Source: Alteromonas sp. BMJM2
Lineage (GTDB): Bacteria > Pseudomonadota > Gammaproteobacteria > Enterobacterales > Alteromonadaceae
Reading direction: 5' to 3'
Length of the DNA: 64,000 nucleotides
NCBI RefSeq assembly: GCF_027257845.1
Contig: NZ_JAPVOT010000004.1
Coordinates: 1-64,000, forward strand
In this document: piece after piece, positions 30,204-40,997 of the stretch
How positions within the stretch are numbered: the first letter of the stretch is position 1
Layout: the number at the start of each line of letters is the position of its first letter
The notes under the pieces: generated by a model
The model's database searches: none
The model's input: the letters and a program-made list of their open reading frames with translations, nothing else
What the model was told of the DNA's origin: nothing
Translations under genes and position numbers: made by a program

Positions 30204-30236
30204 ATTGCTTTAAACAAATACTTATTGATATTTACG

Positions 30237-30265
30237 AGGGGCGCTATGTTAAGTGCCCCTTTTTT
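30237..30265 (+). terminator. Terminator-like hairpin between the two polyamine genes
   Basis: AGGGGCGCT (30237-30245) pairs with AGTGCCCCT (30252-30260) through one G-U, 6-base loop, then six T. It looks like a functional intrinsic terminator placed inside the gene pair, so readthrough or an independent start is needed for the decarboxylase gene. Confidence 0.75.
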
Positions 30266-30291
30266 ACGTTATTGACCGGAGCGTGAACACC

Positions 30292-31422
30292 TTGACCGAC
30301 CTTACCCAACGCACTGATATTCCCTCACCCTGTTATGTTCTTGAGGAAGCAAAATTAATTCGTAACCTAACTCTGATGAAGCGGGTTCAAGACGAATCAG
30401 GCGTGCGAATTATTTTAGCTCTCAAAGGCTTTTCCATGTGGTCTTGCTTCGATATCGTCAAACAATATCTTCAGGGTGCCACCGCAAGCTCAGTGTGGGA
30501 GGCAAAGTTAGCAGCCGAAATGGGCAAAGAGGTTCATGCCTATTCCCCTGCTTATAAAGCCGAGGATGCAAAAGCACTGGCTTCACTGGTACATCATTTA
30601 TCGTTTAACAGCCTCAGCCAATGGCATACCCACCGTGAGGCGCTTAAAAACGTATCACTTGGTTTGAGAATTAATCCAGAGCATCAAGAAGCAGATACAC
30701 CACTTTACGACCCCGCTGCACCCGGTTCGCGATTAGGGATAAGAGCGGATGAGTTAGAGGGTATCAGCCTTGATGGAATTGAAGGTTTTCACTGCCACAA
30801 TTTATGCGAATGTGATTCTTTTGCCACAGAGCGTACTTTGCAGGCCATTGAAAAACGATTTGGCAAATGGCTACATCAATTGAAATGGTTGAATTTAGGC
30901 GGCGGTCATTTAATGACAAGTGAAGGCTATGACGTTGAGCACTTAATCAACACATTGTCGGCATTTAAAGAGCGTTACCCCCACCTTGATATTATTCTAG
31001 AGCCGGGCTCTGCGGTAGCGTGGCAAACAGGCCCTTTACTATCGGAAGTGGTGGATGTGGTAAATAACGAAGGTGATATTGCCATATTGGATATCTCGGC
31101 AACTGCGCACATGCCAGATGTGTTAGAGATGCCCTATCGACCTACCGTATTAAATGCGGCATTACCAAATGAAAAAGCCCACAATTATAAGCTTGGCGGC
31201 AACTCGTGTCTCGCTGGAGATGTTATAGACACCTACTCCTTCGATGAACCTCTCGTAGCAGGAAGCCGTGTTCAGTTTGAAGATATGATGCACTACACCA
31301 TGGTAAAAACCACGTTTTTTAATGGTGTTGACCATCCGTCCATTGGCATATTGCGCTCGAACGGTGAGTTTGAATTAGTTCGAAGTTTCACGTACGAAGA
31401 CTTTAAAGGGCGCTTGTCTTAA
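30292..31422 (+). CDS. nspC: Carboxynorspermidine decarboxylase
   Basis: PLP enzyme of the alanine racemase-fold decarboxylase family that removes CO2 from carboxy(nor)spermidine. Aligns along its length with Vibrio NspC: PCYVLEEAKLIRNL, ILALKGFSMWS (PLP Lys), HCHNLCECDSF, WLNLGGGHLMTSEGYDVE, LEPGSAVAW and GNSCLAGDVIDTYSF. The start is uncertain: no ATG; TTG 30292 has GGAG 10 bases ahead, while GTG 30283 and GTG 30253 are open, the last lying inside the terminator-like hairpin. About 376 residues from TTG. Confidence 0.9.
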   Translation: MTDLTQRTDIPSPCYVLEEAKLIRNLTLMKRVQDESGVRIILALKGFSMWSCFDIVKQYLQGATASSVWEAKLAAEMGKEVHAYSPAYKAEDAKALASLVHHLSFNSLSQWHTHREALKNVSLGLRINPEHQEADTPLYDPAAPGSRLGIRADELEGISLDGIEGFHCHNLCECDSFATERTLQAIEKRFGKWLHQLKWLNLGGGHLMTSEGYDVEHLINTLSAFKERYPHLDIILEPGSAVAWQTGPLLSEVVDVVNNEGDIAILDISATAHMPDVLEMPYRPTVLNAALPNEKAHNYKLGGNSCLAGDVIDTYSFDEPLVAGSRVQFEDMMHYTMVKTTFFNGVDHPSIGILRSNGEFELVRSFTYEDFKGRLS

Positions 31423-31440
31423 GCCAATAAATCTAAGAAC

Positions 31441-31466
31441 AGTCGGCCTACATCGGCCGACTTTTT
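31441..31466 (+). terminator. Terminator after nspC
   Basis: Perfect AGTCGGCC / GGCCGACT stem (31441-31448, 31455-31462), 6-base loop, five T. Confidence 0.88.
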
Positions 31467-31557
31467 CTTAGTGTTTTTTGTGTTCTACCATGCTGGCCTT
31501 TATCTACGAATTTCGATGTAATCGAAACCGTTTTAATTACACGTCAGTCCAGCATTT

Positions 31558-32550
31558 CTAATGCATTATCTCAGCTAGCAGCGACACACTCTTTAACCTA
31601 GCGTCTAAATTATGGATGGGCATTGAAACAATCAGCTCATCAACCTCAGTTTTCCCTACAAACTGTGCAAGCTGCTCAGTCACTGTGTTTTTTGAGCCGA
31701 CCAGCGCATACTGCAATACATGAGACAGCATTGCATGGTCAGTAGGCGTACACATTGTAGATAAGTCGTCTGTTGGTTTAGCAAAAGGCTTATTAAGCCC
31801 TCGGCGCATATTCATAAACTGTTGTTGAACCGAAGTGAAAAGGTATTGCGCTTCCTCATCGGTATCGGCTACTACCGCCATTACCCCTGCCATAACATAA
31901 GGTTTTTCTAATTTTTCGGACGGAGTAAACGTAGAACGATAAAGATGCAAAGCATCAAAAAGCTGGTCTGGTGCAAAATGTGAGGCAAATGAATAGCGAA
32001 GTCCAAACGATGCGGCAAGCTGCGCACTGTATAAACTAGAGCCCAATAGCCACAAAGGAATATGCGTATTAGCGCCTGGCACCGCAACAATGTTTTGGGC
32101 GGGTTCAGGAGTACTTAAATAACGCTGAAGCTCTTTAATATCGTCAGGATAGGTGTCTATAGCACTTGAATTACTAAGGTTTCTACGTAATGCTTTAGCG
32201 GTAGCCATATCGGTACCTGGAGCTCGCCCAAGTCCTAAATCAATACGCCCAGGATACAAAGTCTCTAATGTGCCAAATTGCTCAGCAATGACCAGAGGCG
32301 AATGGTTGGGCAACATCACACCACCCGCTCCAACTCGAATATGATTGGTCGCATTAGCAATATTCCCTAGTACTACTGCAGTAGCAGAACTTGCCACGCC
32401 ATACATACCGTGATGCTCTGCCAACCAAACCCGTTGATATCCACTGCGCTCTGCTTGTTGAGCTAGCTCTCGCGAATTACTCAGTGCATTACTTATACTC
32501 TGGCCTTCTGAAATAGGCGCCAAATCTAGAAGCGAAAGGGGTAACGGCAT
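31558..32550 (-). CDS. Luciferase-like flavin-dependent oxidoreductase (YhbW type)
   Basis: About 330 residues; ATG 32550 ([13 protein letters not shown]) is preferred because it matches the YhbW N-terminus and has GAGG six bases ahead; ATG 32562 is also open. A TIM-barrel LLM-class monooxygenase: [58 protein letters not shown] and [13 protein letters not shown]. Uses reduced flavin; the substrate is not known for this subgroup. Confidence 0.92.
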   Translation of the reverse strand: MPLPLSLLDLAPISEGQSISNALSNSRELAQQAERSGYQRVWLAEHHGMYGVASSATAVVLGNIANATNHIRVGAGGVMLPNHSPLVIAEQFGTLETLYPGRIDLGLGRAPGTDMATAKALRRNLSNSSAIDTYPDDIKELQRYLSTPEPAQNIVAVPGANTHIPLWLLGSSLYSAQLAASFGLRYSFASHFAPDQLFDALHLYRSTFTPSEKLEKPYVMAGVMAVVADTDEEAQYLFTSVQQQFMNMRRGLNKPFAKPTDDLSTMCTPTDHAMLSHVLQYALVGSKNTVTEQLAQFVGKTEVDELIVSMPIHNLDARLKSVSLLAEIMH

Positions 32551-32643
32551 TGCATACCTCATCGTTTAATTGTCGTAAGTCAAAGGCCAGCAAACGTGTC
32601 GGTGTTAACTACCGACATTTTGGCCGGACTTTATCGATAGCGC

Positions 32644-32907
32644 TTATATAACACCGCTCCCTTTTGCGGTTTCGCTTTCATCTATTTCCCCTTCCACTAG
32701 CACGATATCATCCAGCTCGATGGTAAATGAGTTACCTTGTTTTCCGCTTACACTATAACGAAAACCATACATCTCGCCTTCATTAAACGATACTTCAGCG
32801 CTGGTATTAGGGTGAATTAAATCGAACACTCCCGAATCATTGGCCTTTGAGAAAACATCTACCAGCCACTTGCCTTCTGCCATGGTGATTTTCAGAGTTT
32901 TTTTCAT
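32644..32907 (-). CDS. Hypothetical small protein (87 aa)
   Basis: 87 acidic residues beginning MKKTLKITMAEGKWLVDVFSK, preceded by GGAGG at good spacing. No signal peptide, no membrane segment and no domain I recognise; a beta-rich pattern (TAEVSFNEGEMYGFRYSV-like, FTIELDDIVLVEG). Stand-alone between the LLM oxidoreductase and rsmI genes on the same strand. Confidence 0.65.
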   Translation of the reverse strand: MKKTLKITMAEGKWLVDVFSKANDSGVFDLIHPNTSAEVSFNEGEMYGFRYSVSGKQGNSFTIELDDIVLVEGEIDESETAKGSGVI

Positions 32908-32998
32908 TTACGCCTCCATTTGCTGCTGTTTAACATTCTCTTAATTGGTAACAACTAAAAGACAGTTAAGATCAGTGCTAGCCCTTTTCACCTCTGGT

Positions 32999-33856
32999 TT
33001 ATTCTTTTGCGTCCAACCCCGCTTGATAAAGTGCGTTTTTCTTTAATCCATAGTGGCCTGCAACTACTGCAGCCGCTTTTTTCAGTGGAATATGTTCACA
33101 AAGGGTGTGCAGCAATGACATTGCCTCAAAGGGAATTTCCTGTTCACTAATGTGAGCTGGACCAATCATCACCACAAATTCGCCTTTTTGGTGAGCTGCT
33201 TCGGATGTTAGGTAATCAATAACATCTTGGGCACTGCCGCTTACATAAGTTTCGAATGTTTTGGTCAGCTCTTTCGCCACCACAATATGCCTTTCCCCGA
33301 GCACGCGCTGAATAAGCATTACTGTGTCTAAAATTCTGCGCGGCGCTTCGTAGAACACACTGGTGTAAGGTCTATCGAGTAGCGCAGAAACCGCACTCTC
33401 TCTGGCCTGTGCTTTTACTGGCAAAAACCCTTCAAAGATAAACTTATCTGTAGGTAAGCCTGACGCGCTTAGTGCAGTAATGGCGGCGCAGGGGCCTGGC
33501 AATGCGCAAACAGGAATGCCCTGCTCGCGGCAGCGACGTACCAAGATAAAGCCAGGGTCGCTTATAAGCGGTGTTCCTGCATCACTGATCAATGCAACCG
33601 CCTCGCCACCTTTTAATCGCTCGCATAACATGGCTGCACGCTTATCTTCGTTATGATCGTGCAGCGATAATGTTTTGGTAGTAATACTCAAGTGCTGAAG
33701 TAATCTTGAGCTATGGCGGGTGTCTTCTGCCGCAATCCAACTCACACTGCCAAGTACCTCGATAGCACGAGCGCTTATATCGTTTAAGTTTCCGATGGGG
33801 GTGGGTACAATGTATAGCGTAGCAACGTCATTCATAGAATTGGCAGAGTTAGTCAT
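32999..33856 (-). CDS. rsmI: 16S rRNA (cytidine-1402 2'-O)-methyltransferase
   Basis: 285 residues from ATG 33856; ATG 33835 (MNDVATLYIVPTPIGNL) is an alternative. Tetrapyrrole-methylase fold, S-adenosylmethionine-dependent, methylates C1402 of 16S rRNA. Family motifs: LYIVPTPIGNLNDISARA, IAAEDTRHSSRLLQHL, LISDAGTPLISDPGF, ALPGPCAAITALSASGLPT and RHIVVAKELTKTFE. Divergent from lpoA, the same arrangement as in E. coli. Confidence 0.96.
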   Translation of the reverse strand: MTNSANSMNDVATLYIVPTPIGNLNDISARAIEVLGSVSWIAAEDTRHSSRLLQHLSITTKTLSLHDHNEDKRAAMLCERLKGGEAVALISDAGTPLISDPGFILVRRCREQGIPVCALPGPCAAITALSASGLPTDKFIFEGFLPVKAQARESAVSALLDRPYTSVFYEAPRRILDTVMLIQRVLGERHIVVAKELTKTFETYVSGSAQDVIDYLTSEAAHQKGEFVVMIGPAHISEQEIPFEAMSLLHTLCEHIPLKKAAAVVAGHYGLKKNALYQAGLDAKE

Positions 33857-33984
33857 AAATAATAATAGAAACGTGATAATGCGGTAAGTGTAACATGCCA
33901 ATAGTCCAGTTTATGCCGTCAAGCGTAGATTTTCACACTGGTTGAGATAAACTGAGCCCATATCGAAGTAAAAGGAATGAAACT

Positions 33985-36024
33985 GTGCGCCATACCGGAA
34001 CCACTGGAAAACACATCACGCGTTTTGCGGTAACCTCATTACTGCTTTCACCGTTATTGTTAGTTGGCTGCACGAGTACGCCCAAAAAAGCGGTTAGTGT
34101 CTCAAAAAATGTAAAATCGCCTATCGAGCAACCTGTTATCCAAAAAGAGATTACACCTGAACACAAGCTTGTTGAGGCAAAAAAGGCGTGGCTTGAAACT
34201 CGCAATAAAGAGCGAAGAGATACTTTACTTCTAGAAGCTGCTGAGCTGTATATCGCAAATCAAAAGCCCCTGTTAGCCCAACAAGTGCTTTATGAAGTGA
34301 AGCAAGACGGCGTATCTACTGCTAACCAACCTGCTTACGCACTGCTTATGGCAAAAGTGTATGTGAACAGCCCTGACGCGTCGCCTCAAACCCTACTGAC
34401 TATGCTTGAGGCAGTGCCTGACCAAAGCCAATTTGCTGTCGAAAAAGCACGCCTCCAGACACAGTTATTTATCCGCGAAGGCAATTATGCTGCCGCAGCA
34501 AACAGCCTGCTGAAAACCGACCTCTCTGACGAACAAAAAGTAGAGCAAGTTTGGGCATGGGTAACGTCAATGTCCCTCTCATCACTTGACGACGTAAGCT
34601 CGCAGTATCCCGCTCTTTCTCCCTTTGTTAGCTTAAGAAAATTAACGCAAGAATATCGGTCTAACCCTGAACAGCTTGCTGCTAACCTACGTAATTTCAA
34701 ACGTGTGTACGCAGGTCACAGTCTAGGCAAGGCTTTCCCTAAAAATGTAGATAGCGCTACCCAGCTTTCTCGCCCAAGTATCGACAGCATTGCCGTGTTG
34801 CTCCCACTATCTGGGCGCCTTGGCGCAACGGGAAACACCATTAAAAACGGCATCATGGCTGCGTATTATCAGAGCATTGAAGATAATCAGAGCGAGCGCG
34901 ACTTGCCTCAGCTTAGCTTTGTCGATACCACAGACAAAGATGTCGAGGGTATTGTAAGTGCCATCGGAGAAGCAAAATTTGTTATTGGCCCGCTACTTAA
35001 AGATAACGTTGAACGCATAGTGCCTGCCCTACCTATTGGGGTAAACGTATTAGCCCTAAATCGGTTTGATAATTTCCAGCAGGCAATGGGCGAGCTTGAT
35101 AGAACCATTGAGTTGCTTGCACAGCAGGATGCTTCGGGGAACGCTGCAGCCGGCTCGCTATCAGAACAAAAAAGCGCGATGCCCCCCTTATCTGCAGAGC
35201 AAGGTTTATCTGAGAAAACGTCTGTAGCGCAACCTATCGCAGCTAACTTCTTTGGTCTAGCACCAGAAGATGAAGCCAAACAGCTTGCAGAGCTTATATT
35301 TAACAAAGGTTTCAGGGCCCCTATTGTTATTGCAGAGCAGAGCTCTCTTTACATGCGTATGGACGACACATTTAAAGCCCATTGGGAAACGCTGAACAAG
35401 GCAGAAGGCAAACGCCGCACCAACATTACGTCGGTAACATTTAATGATAGCAACTCGCTGAGAGAAGGCATTACTTCAGCGCTAGATGTGGCGCAAAGCA
35501 ACGAACGAATTAATCAAATTGAGTACATGACTAATGACGAAGTGTACAACATGCCTCGTAGCAGACGAGACATAGACGCGATTATCGCTTTTGCATCACC
35601 ACAAGACACTGAATTACTCAACCCGATTATTGAAGCAAGCCTTAACCCTCTTGATGGGCAGCCCATACCCGTTTATGCCTCATCTCGCTCTATGGATTAC
35701 GACAGCGGCAAAAACCAGTGGCGAGATTTGAAAAACATTCACTTTATCGATATGCCCTGGTTAATGCCGCAGCATAAATGGCAAGGTTTAGCCCAAACCG
35801 TAGACCAAGCCTTTGCAGCACAAAGTACCATGCAAAAGCGTTTATTCGCCTTTGGGTATGACGCATATGAGCTACTCCCCCAGCTTGGTATATTAAACAC
35901 GCTACAATATTTAAATCACGATGGGCTTACAGGCTCGCTGTCACTTAACGAAAATGGCGAAGTAGAACGACAGCAACCCAGAGCTATTATTCGCAATGAA
36001 AAAGTGGAAATGCTCACAGAATAG
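33985..36024 (+). CDS. lpoA: LpoA, outer-membrane activator of penicillin-binding protein 1A
   Basis: 679 residues, GTG start with AAGGA ahead. Signal peptide and lipobox (LLVGCTST). N-terminal TPR-like region (about 50-240) and a C-terminal periplasmic-binding fold (from SIAVLLPLSGRLGATGNTIKNGIMAAYY, about 265-680). An outer-membrane lipoprotein that stimulates PBP1A peptidoglycan synthesis. Ala/Ser/Glu-rich linker near 390-415. Followed by yraN-diaA-dolP as in enterobacteria. Confidence 0.95.
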   Translation: MRHTGTTGKHITRFAVTSLLLSPLLLVGCTSTPKKAVSVSKNVKSPIEQPVIQKEITPEHKLVEAKKAWLETRNKERRDTLLLEAAELYIANQKPLLAQQVLYEVKQDGVSTANQPAYALLMAKVYVNSPDASPQTLLTMLEAVPDQSQFAVEKARLQTQLFIREGNYAAAANSLLKTDLSDEQKVEQVWAWVTSMSLSSLDDVSSQYPALSPFVSLRKLTQEYRSNPEQLAANLRNFKRVYAGHSLGKAFPKNVDSATQLSRPSIDSIAVLLPLSGRLGATGNTIKNGIMAAYYQSIEDNQSERDLPQLSFVDTTDKDVEGIVSAIGEAKFVIGPLLKDNVERIVPALPIGVNVLALNRFDNFQQAMGELDRTIELLAQQDASGNAAAGSLSEQKSAMPPLSAEQGLSEKTSVAQPIAANFFGLAPEDEAKQLAELIFNKGFRAPIVIAEQSSLYMRMDDTFKAHWETLNKAEGKRRTNITSVTFNDSNSLREGITSALDVAQSNERINQIEYMTNDEVYNMPRSRRDIDAIIAFASPQDTELLNPIIEASLNPLDGQPIPVYASSRSMDYDSGKNQWRDLKNIHFIDMPWLMPQHKWQGLAQTVDQAFAAQSTMQKRLFAFGYDAYELLPQLGILNTLQYLNHDGLTGSLSLNENGEVERQQPRAIIRNEKVEMLTE

Positions 36025-36033
36025 AGGATCATT

Positions 36034-36375
36034 ATGTCGCTAGTGCAAGGGAATGCAGCAGAGCAACAAGCCTGCAATTTTTTGTTGGAACAAGGCCTCA
36101 CCTTACGCTGTCAAAACTATCGCACCCGCCGAGGCGAATTAGATATTGTTATGCAAGACGGCGATACCATAGTGTGTGTTGAGGTCAAGTATCGTAAGAG
36201 TACGAAATTTGGCAATGCAGCAGAATTCGTTACCGCACAAAAACTGCAGCGAATTCAAGCTGCGTTTGAGTTCTATTTGTTAGATAATGGTCTCAATTCA
36301 ACGTCTACCTCATTGCGGATCGACGTTATTGCTATCGACGGTAATCGTCTTCAATGGCTAAAAAATATTGGCTAA
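36034..36375 (+). CDS. yraN: YraN, UPF0102 nuclease-fold protein
   Basis: 113 residues. NAAEQQACNFLLEQGLTLRCQNYRTRRGELDIVMQDGDTIVCVEVKYR carries the D-x(n)-E-V-K pattern of restriction-endonuclease-like folds (ELDIV, VEVKYR). Function unknown; a conserved neighbour of lpoA and diaA. Starts 9 bases after the lpoA stop. Confidence 0.93.
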   Translation: MSLVQGNAAEQQACNFLLEQGLTLRCQNYRTRRGELDIVMQDGDTIVCVEVKYRKSTKFGNAAEFVTAQKLQRIQAAFEFYLLDNGLNSTSTSLRIDVIAIDGNRLQWLKNIG

Positions 36376-36423
36376 TGCCAGCCTTAGCATTCGAAGCGCC
36401 TCATACGCACCCACCAGCGCTGA

Positions 36424-37059
<636 letters not shown>

Positions 37060-37069
37060 TTATTAATTT

Positions 37070-37651
37070 ATGAAGCCAATGACAAAATGCGTAAGCATTC
37101 TAGCGATTACTTTTTCCATGACCTTACAAGGTTGTGTAGTGGCGGTTGGCGCTGCAGGCGCTGTTGCGGCAAAGGTAGCTAACGACCGGCGAACCGTGGG
37201 CACCCAGCTTGACGATCAAAATGCCGACAATGCGGTAGCGTTTCAATGGTCTAAAAGCGACGCGTTGAAAGAACAAGCTAACCTACAGGTTGATGTTTAC
37301 AACGGCGTAGCGCTGCTCACCGGTCAAGCGCCAAATCAAGCGCTCATTAACGAAGCGGTTGAACGCGCCCAAAACGTGGATTATTTAAAGAAAATACACA
37401 ACCAAGTGCGCGTTGCTACTCCAATAGGTGCAGGTACTCAAGCCAACGACATTTGGCTCGCATCCAAAGTGAGAACAAAGCTGGTTGCTGACGAGCGTGT
37501 ACCCGCATTACAAGTAAGGGTAGTAGTACAAGACTCTGAAGTATTTCTTATGGGCAGATTATCTATCCTAGAAGCCACCGCTGCGGTAGACATTGCTCGT
37601 AATGTGACTGGCGTAGCGAGAGTTGTGCGCGCCTTTGAAATTAATCAATAG
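37070..37651 (+). CDS. dolP: DolP (YraP), dual BON-domain lipoprotein
   Basis: 193 residues. Lipobox LQGCVVAVG, then two BON domains (about 48-115, VQVDVYNGVALLTGQAPNQALINEAVERA; 120-190, VVVQDSEVFLMGRLSILEATAAVDIARNVTGVARVVR). An outer-membrane-associated lipoprotein supporting envelope integrity. Its 3' end overlaps the open frame of the next gene by about 29 bases. Confidence 0.93.
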   Translation: MKPMTKCVSILAITFSMTLQGCVVAVGAAGAVAAKVANDRRTVGTQLDDQNADNAVAFQWSKSDALKEQANLQVDVYNGVALLTGQAPNQALINEAVERAQNVDYLKKIHNQVRVATPIGAGTQANDIWLASKVRTKLVADERVPALQVRVVVQDSEVFLMGRLSILEATAAVDIARNVTGVARVVRAFEINQ

Positions 37652-39047
37652 AGACGCTGCCACTGCCCTTCTCGTGGCGGGGGCGCTCTTTATGGAAATT
37701 CTGGACGCCACGGTTATCACCACGGCGCTCCCAGTTATTGCCGCAGATTTTGGGATCCCCGCTGCGCATCTTTCAATTGGTGTATCGGCATACCTAGTTG
37801 CGGTTACCCTGTTCATCCCCCTCAGTGGCTATGTGGCCGACCGCTTTGGTGCTAGAACCATTTTTATTGCTGCCATTGGGGTATTTGCCCTTGCCTCTGT
37901 GCTATGTGGTTTAAGCACCACTTTGGTTGAATTTACCCTATCGAGAATACTACAAGGAATTGGCGGGGCAATGATGGTGCCCGTTGGGCGGTTAGTGGTA
38001 CTTCGTGACCTGCCAAAAGAAAAGTTAGTTAAAACGGTAGCCATAATTACCTGGCCTGCGCTGAGTGCGCCGTTACTCGGCCCCGTATTAGGGGGCTATA
38101 TTGCCACCCATTTCAGTTGGCAATGGATTTTCTATATGAATATTCCTTTGGGCTTAATTGCGATTATTGCCTCAGCATATTTACTTCAAAATACAAAAGG
38201 CGAAGTAAGCACATTCGATGTAAAAGGCTTTCTGCTCACCGGCGTAGGGTTTGCACTTTTTATGGCTGGTATTGAGTTTTTAGCCAGTAACGGTGACAGA
38301 CTATTAGCAAGTGCCACCATTATTTCGGTGGGTTTTGTGGGTATGCTCCTTGCCATGTGGCACATAAAAAGGGCAAACAATCCGCTTTTCTCATTTGATG
38401 CAATGCAGCATCGCACCTTTCGCTTATCAGTGTATGGCGGTTCTGTTGTACGTATTGCGCTAGGCAGTGCGCCTTTTCTTATTCCCCTAATGCTGCAACT
38501 AGGCTTGGGCTATACACCTGTAGAGGCTGGCTCTATCTTGCTGTGGCTGTTTGCAGGTAACCTTGCTATTAAACCTGCTACAACATGGATTATGAATACC
38601 TTTGGCTTTAAACCGGTATTGATTGTTAACGGATTACTCATTGCGCTAGGTTTTGTCGCCTTGGCCATGATTGATGCTAACACCTCGTCCTTTAACATTG
38701 CAGCCCTGCTATTCATCAATGGCATTACCCGTTCAATGCACCTCACTTTGCTAAATACCATCGCTTTTGCAGACGTTCCCCCAGATAAGATGCGCGATGC
38801 AAATACCCTTGGGGCAATATTGATGCAAATGAATCGCGGGCTGGGAATAACACTGTCGGCACTGGCCATAGCGGTGGCTTCGTTAATCCTCGGTCAATCT
38901 GCCGATACGCCAGATATAACAACATTCACCATCGCCATGGTATTTATGGCAATACTGGCATTGGTTAGCATTACAGACAGCATCTTGCTTTCAAAAGAAG
39001 ACGGCGATGCGGTGTTAAATAAACGCAAGCGCAAAAAATCACTCTGA
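37623..39047 (+). CDS. MFS multidrug exporter, DHA2 (EmrB/QacA) type
   Basis: About 470 residues with some 14 hydrophobic segments. Motifs LDATVITTALPVIAADFG (motif D1), GYVADRFGARTIF and RILQGIGGAMMVPVGRLVVLRDLP (motif A/C region) place it in the drug:H+ antiporter-2 group. No ATG fits the N-terminus; TTG 37623 or TTG 37635, both inside dolP, are the likely starts, implying coupling to dolP. No membrane-fusion partner is adjacent. Substrate unknown. Confidence 0.88.
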   Translation: MCAPLKLINRDAATALLVAGALFMEILDATVITTALPVIAADFGIPAAHLSIGVSAYLVAVTLFIPLSGYVADRFGARTIFIAAIGVFALASVLCGLSTTLVEFTLSRILQGIGGAMMVPVGRLVVLRDLPKEKLVKTVAIITWPALSAPLLGPVLGGYIATHFSWQWIFYMNIPLGLIAIIASAYLLQNTKGEVSTFDVKGFLLTGVGFALFMAGIEFLASNGDRLLASATIISVGFVGMLLAMWHIKRANNPLFSFDAMQHRTFRLSVYGGSVVRIALGSAPFLIPLMLQLGLGYTPVEAGSILLWLFAGNLAIKPATTWIMNTFGFKPVLIVNGLLIALGFVALAMIDANTSSFNIAALLFINGITRSMHLTLLNTIAFADVPPDKMRDANTLGAILMQMNRGLGITLSALAIAVASLILGQSADTPDITTFTIAMVFMAILALVSITDSILLSKEDGDAVLNKRKRKKSL

Positions 39048-39260
39048 AAAATAGCCTGTATTGAGCTTTGCTAAACACTTTTCTTTAGAACGCAGAAGCT
39101 TTGAGGAAGTGAGTACAACAGGTGAGACGTCCATAGAAAATATAATTGCCGATAGCCCAAAACAGTTTTACTCTACTATTTGCTTTTGAACGGCTTTCAC
39201 TTTTTCAAGGCTCGTCGTCAGGGAATATCGAAAAACAAGAGTTAACAAGGAATCGTTATT

Positions 39261-40997
39261 GTGTCTCATCTTGCTGTTAAAATAGTTATTAGCTTATCAC
39301 TACTCATCTCTATATCTGCCTGCCAACCTTCGTCAAAGTCTACAATGCCTGATGATGCCGCTGCGAAACAAACCTCAAAGTTCGACAAACTCTTTGCCCA
39401 ATTTGATGATATTGACAAGCCGGGAGCCTCGGTTGCCGTATTACAAGATGGAGAGGTTGTCTTCTCAAAAGGTTATGGCAGTGCAAACCTCGAATACGAT
39501 ATACCTGTTACGCCAGACACCATGTTTCACGTTGCATCTGTATCGAAGCAATTTACCGTTTTTGCCATTTTGTTACTCGCTGAAGAAGGTAAGTTAAATT
39601 TTGACGACGACATACGACAATATATACCTGAAGTACCTGATTTTGGTGAAACCATAACCTTACGACACTTAGCATCGCACACCAGCGGCATGCGAGATCA
39701 ATGGAATTTGTTGCGTATGGCTGGCTGGCGTTTAGATGATGTGATCACTACCGAACATGTATTAAAAATGGTAGCGAAACAAAAAGAACTAAACTTCAAA
39801 CCCGGAGAAGAGTTCCTTTATTCGAATACTGGGTTCACACTATTAGCAGAGGTTGTTGCTCGAGTTAGCGGTAAGTCCTTTGCACAATTCACACAAGAAA
39901 GACTGTTCACGCCATTAAATATGAGAAACAGCTTATTTTATGACGACCATCAAAAAATTGTTAGCAACAGGGCTTATTCCTACGAGCCAATTGACAATGG
40001 CTATCAAAAAAGTGTGTTGAACTATGCAAATGTCGGCGCAACCAGTTTGTTTACCACCGCAGAAGACCTTCTTAAATGGTCGGAAAACTTCGCCGCTCCT
40101 ACTGTAGGCAGCCCTTCAATTATCAAACAAATGAATACGCTTGCCACATTAAATAACGGCGACACATTTGGTGGTGCATACGGACAATTCATTAGTTACT
40201 ACAACGGCATCAAGTATATTCAGCACAGCGGCGGAGATGCAGGATTTCGTTCATATTTAGCTCGATTTCCTGAGCAGAATTTAGCAATTGCTATATTGAA
40301 CAATGGCGCTGATGCAAGACCTTGGGAATTGGCTCTGCAAATTGCTGAACGCTTTCTAGAAATAGATACCCCTCCCACTCAGAATGCTATTGCTGACGCG
40401 TTTATGGAGTCAATGTCACCAAAACAAACACCTAATTCTTTTGAACTTAGCAAAGTTGAGTTAAGTGAAGACATATTAAATACATATGTGGGTCACTATT
40501 GGAATGAGCCAGACGCCTATTCAAGAGAGATCTATTTAGACAATGGTAGACTCATGTATTCACGAGGCAAAGACGATACGAGCCCCCTCGCTCCCGTGAG
40601 TGAAAACACCTTCAAAATGCTAAATGTAGAGGGCGAAATTTTCGTTGAGTTTACTGAAGATGGCGAGCAAAACCTAATGACAGTGCGAGTAGACAACATA
40701 GACACCTATGTGTCAGTTGCTTACACGCCAATTAAAGTGACTGAAACCTGGTTATCTCAATTTGCAGGCAGTTACTACAGCCCTGAACTTTCTTCTACTT
40801 ATCATTTTTCGCCGGACAACGATCAGCTCAAAATTTCTCATTATCGTCTTAGCGATCATCATATTGCGCCAGTAAAAGGTGACTTTTTCAGATCACAAGT
40901 AGGCGATATCTCGTTTGAACGTGATGATAGCGGCGCAGTGAATGGTTTTAGGATATCTAATGGTCGGGTTCGAAATCTTTATTTTAAAAAGCTATAA
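39261..40997 (+). CDS. Serine beta-lactamase-family lipoprotein (PF00144 type)
   Basis: 578 residues, GTG start with AAGGA about 9 bases ahead. Lipobox ISISAC, so envelope-anchored. Penicillin-binding/esterase fold: S93-x-x-K96 in HVASVSKQFTVF, Y187-S-N in FLYSNTGFTLLAEV, and HSGGDAGF near 325 in the third-motif position. A C-terminal beta-rich domain of about 180 residues follows. Such proteins are often esterases or D-aminopeptidases; nothing shows true beta-lactam hydrolysis. Confidence 0.88.
   Translation: MSHLAVKIVISLSLLISISACQPSSKSTMPDDAAAKQTSKFDKLFAQFDDIDKPGASVAVLQDGEVVFSKGYGSANLEYDIPVTPDTMFHVASVSKQFTVFAILLLAEEGKLNFDDDIRQYIPEVPDFGETITLRHLASHTSGMRDQWNLLRMAGWRLDDVITTEHVLKMVAKQKELNFKPGEEFLYSNTGFTLLAEVVARVSGKSFAQFTQERLFTPLNMRNSLFYDDHQKIVSNRAYSYEPIDNGYQKSVLNYANVGATSLFTTAEDLLKWSENFAAPTVGSPSIIKQMNTLATLNNGDTFGGAYGQFISYYNGIKYIQHSGGDAGFRSYLARFPEQNLAIAILNNGADARPWELALQIAERFLEIDTPPTQNAIADAFMESMSPKQTPNSFELSKVELSEDILNTYVGHYWNEPDAYSREIYLDNGRLMYSRGKDDTSPLAPVSENTFKMLNVEGEIFVEFTEDGEQNLMTVRVDNIDTYVSVAYTPIKVTETWLSQFAGSYYSPELSSTYHFSPDNDQLKISHYRLSDHHIAPVKGDFFRSQVGDISFERDDSGAVNGFRISNGRVRNLYFKKL

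Noticed and set aside
39261..40997. True beta-lactamase (resistance gene)
   Set aside because: The fold motifs are present, but the lipoprotein anchor and the long C-terminal domain fit the general PF00144 esterase/peptidase group; no evidence of antibiotic hydrolysis.
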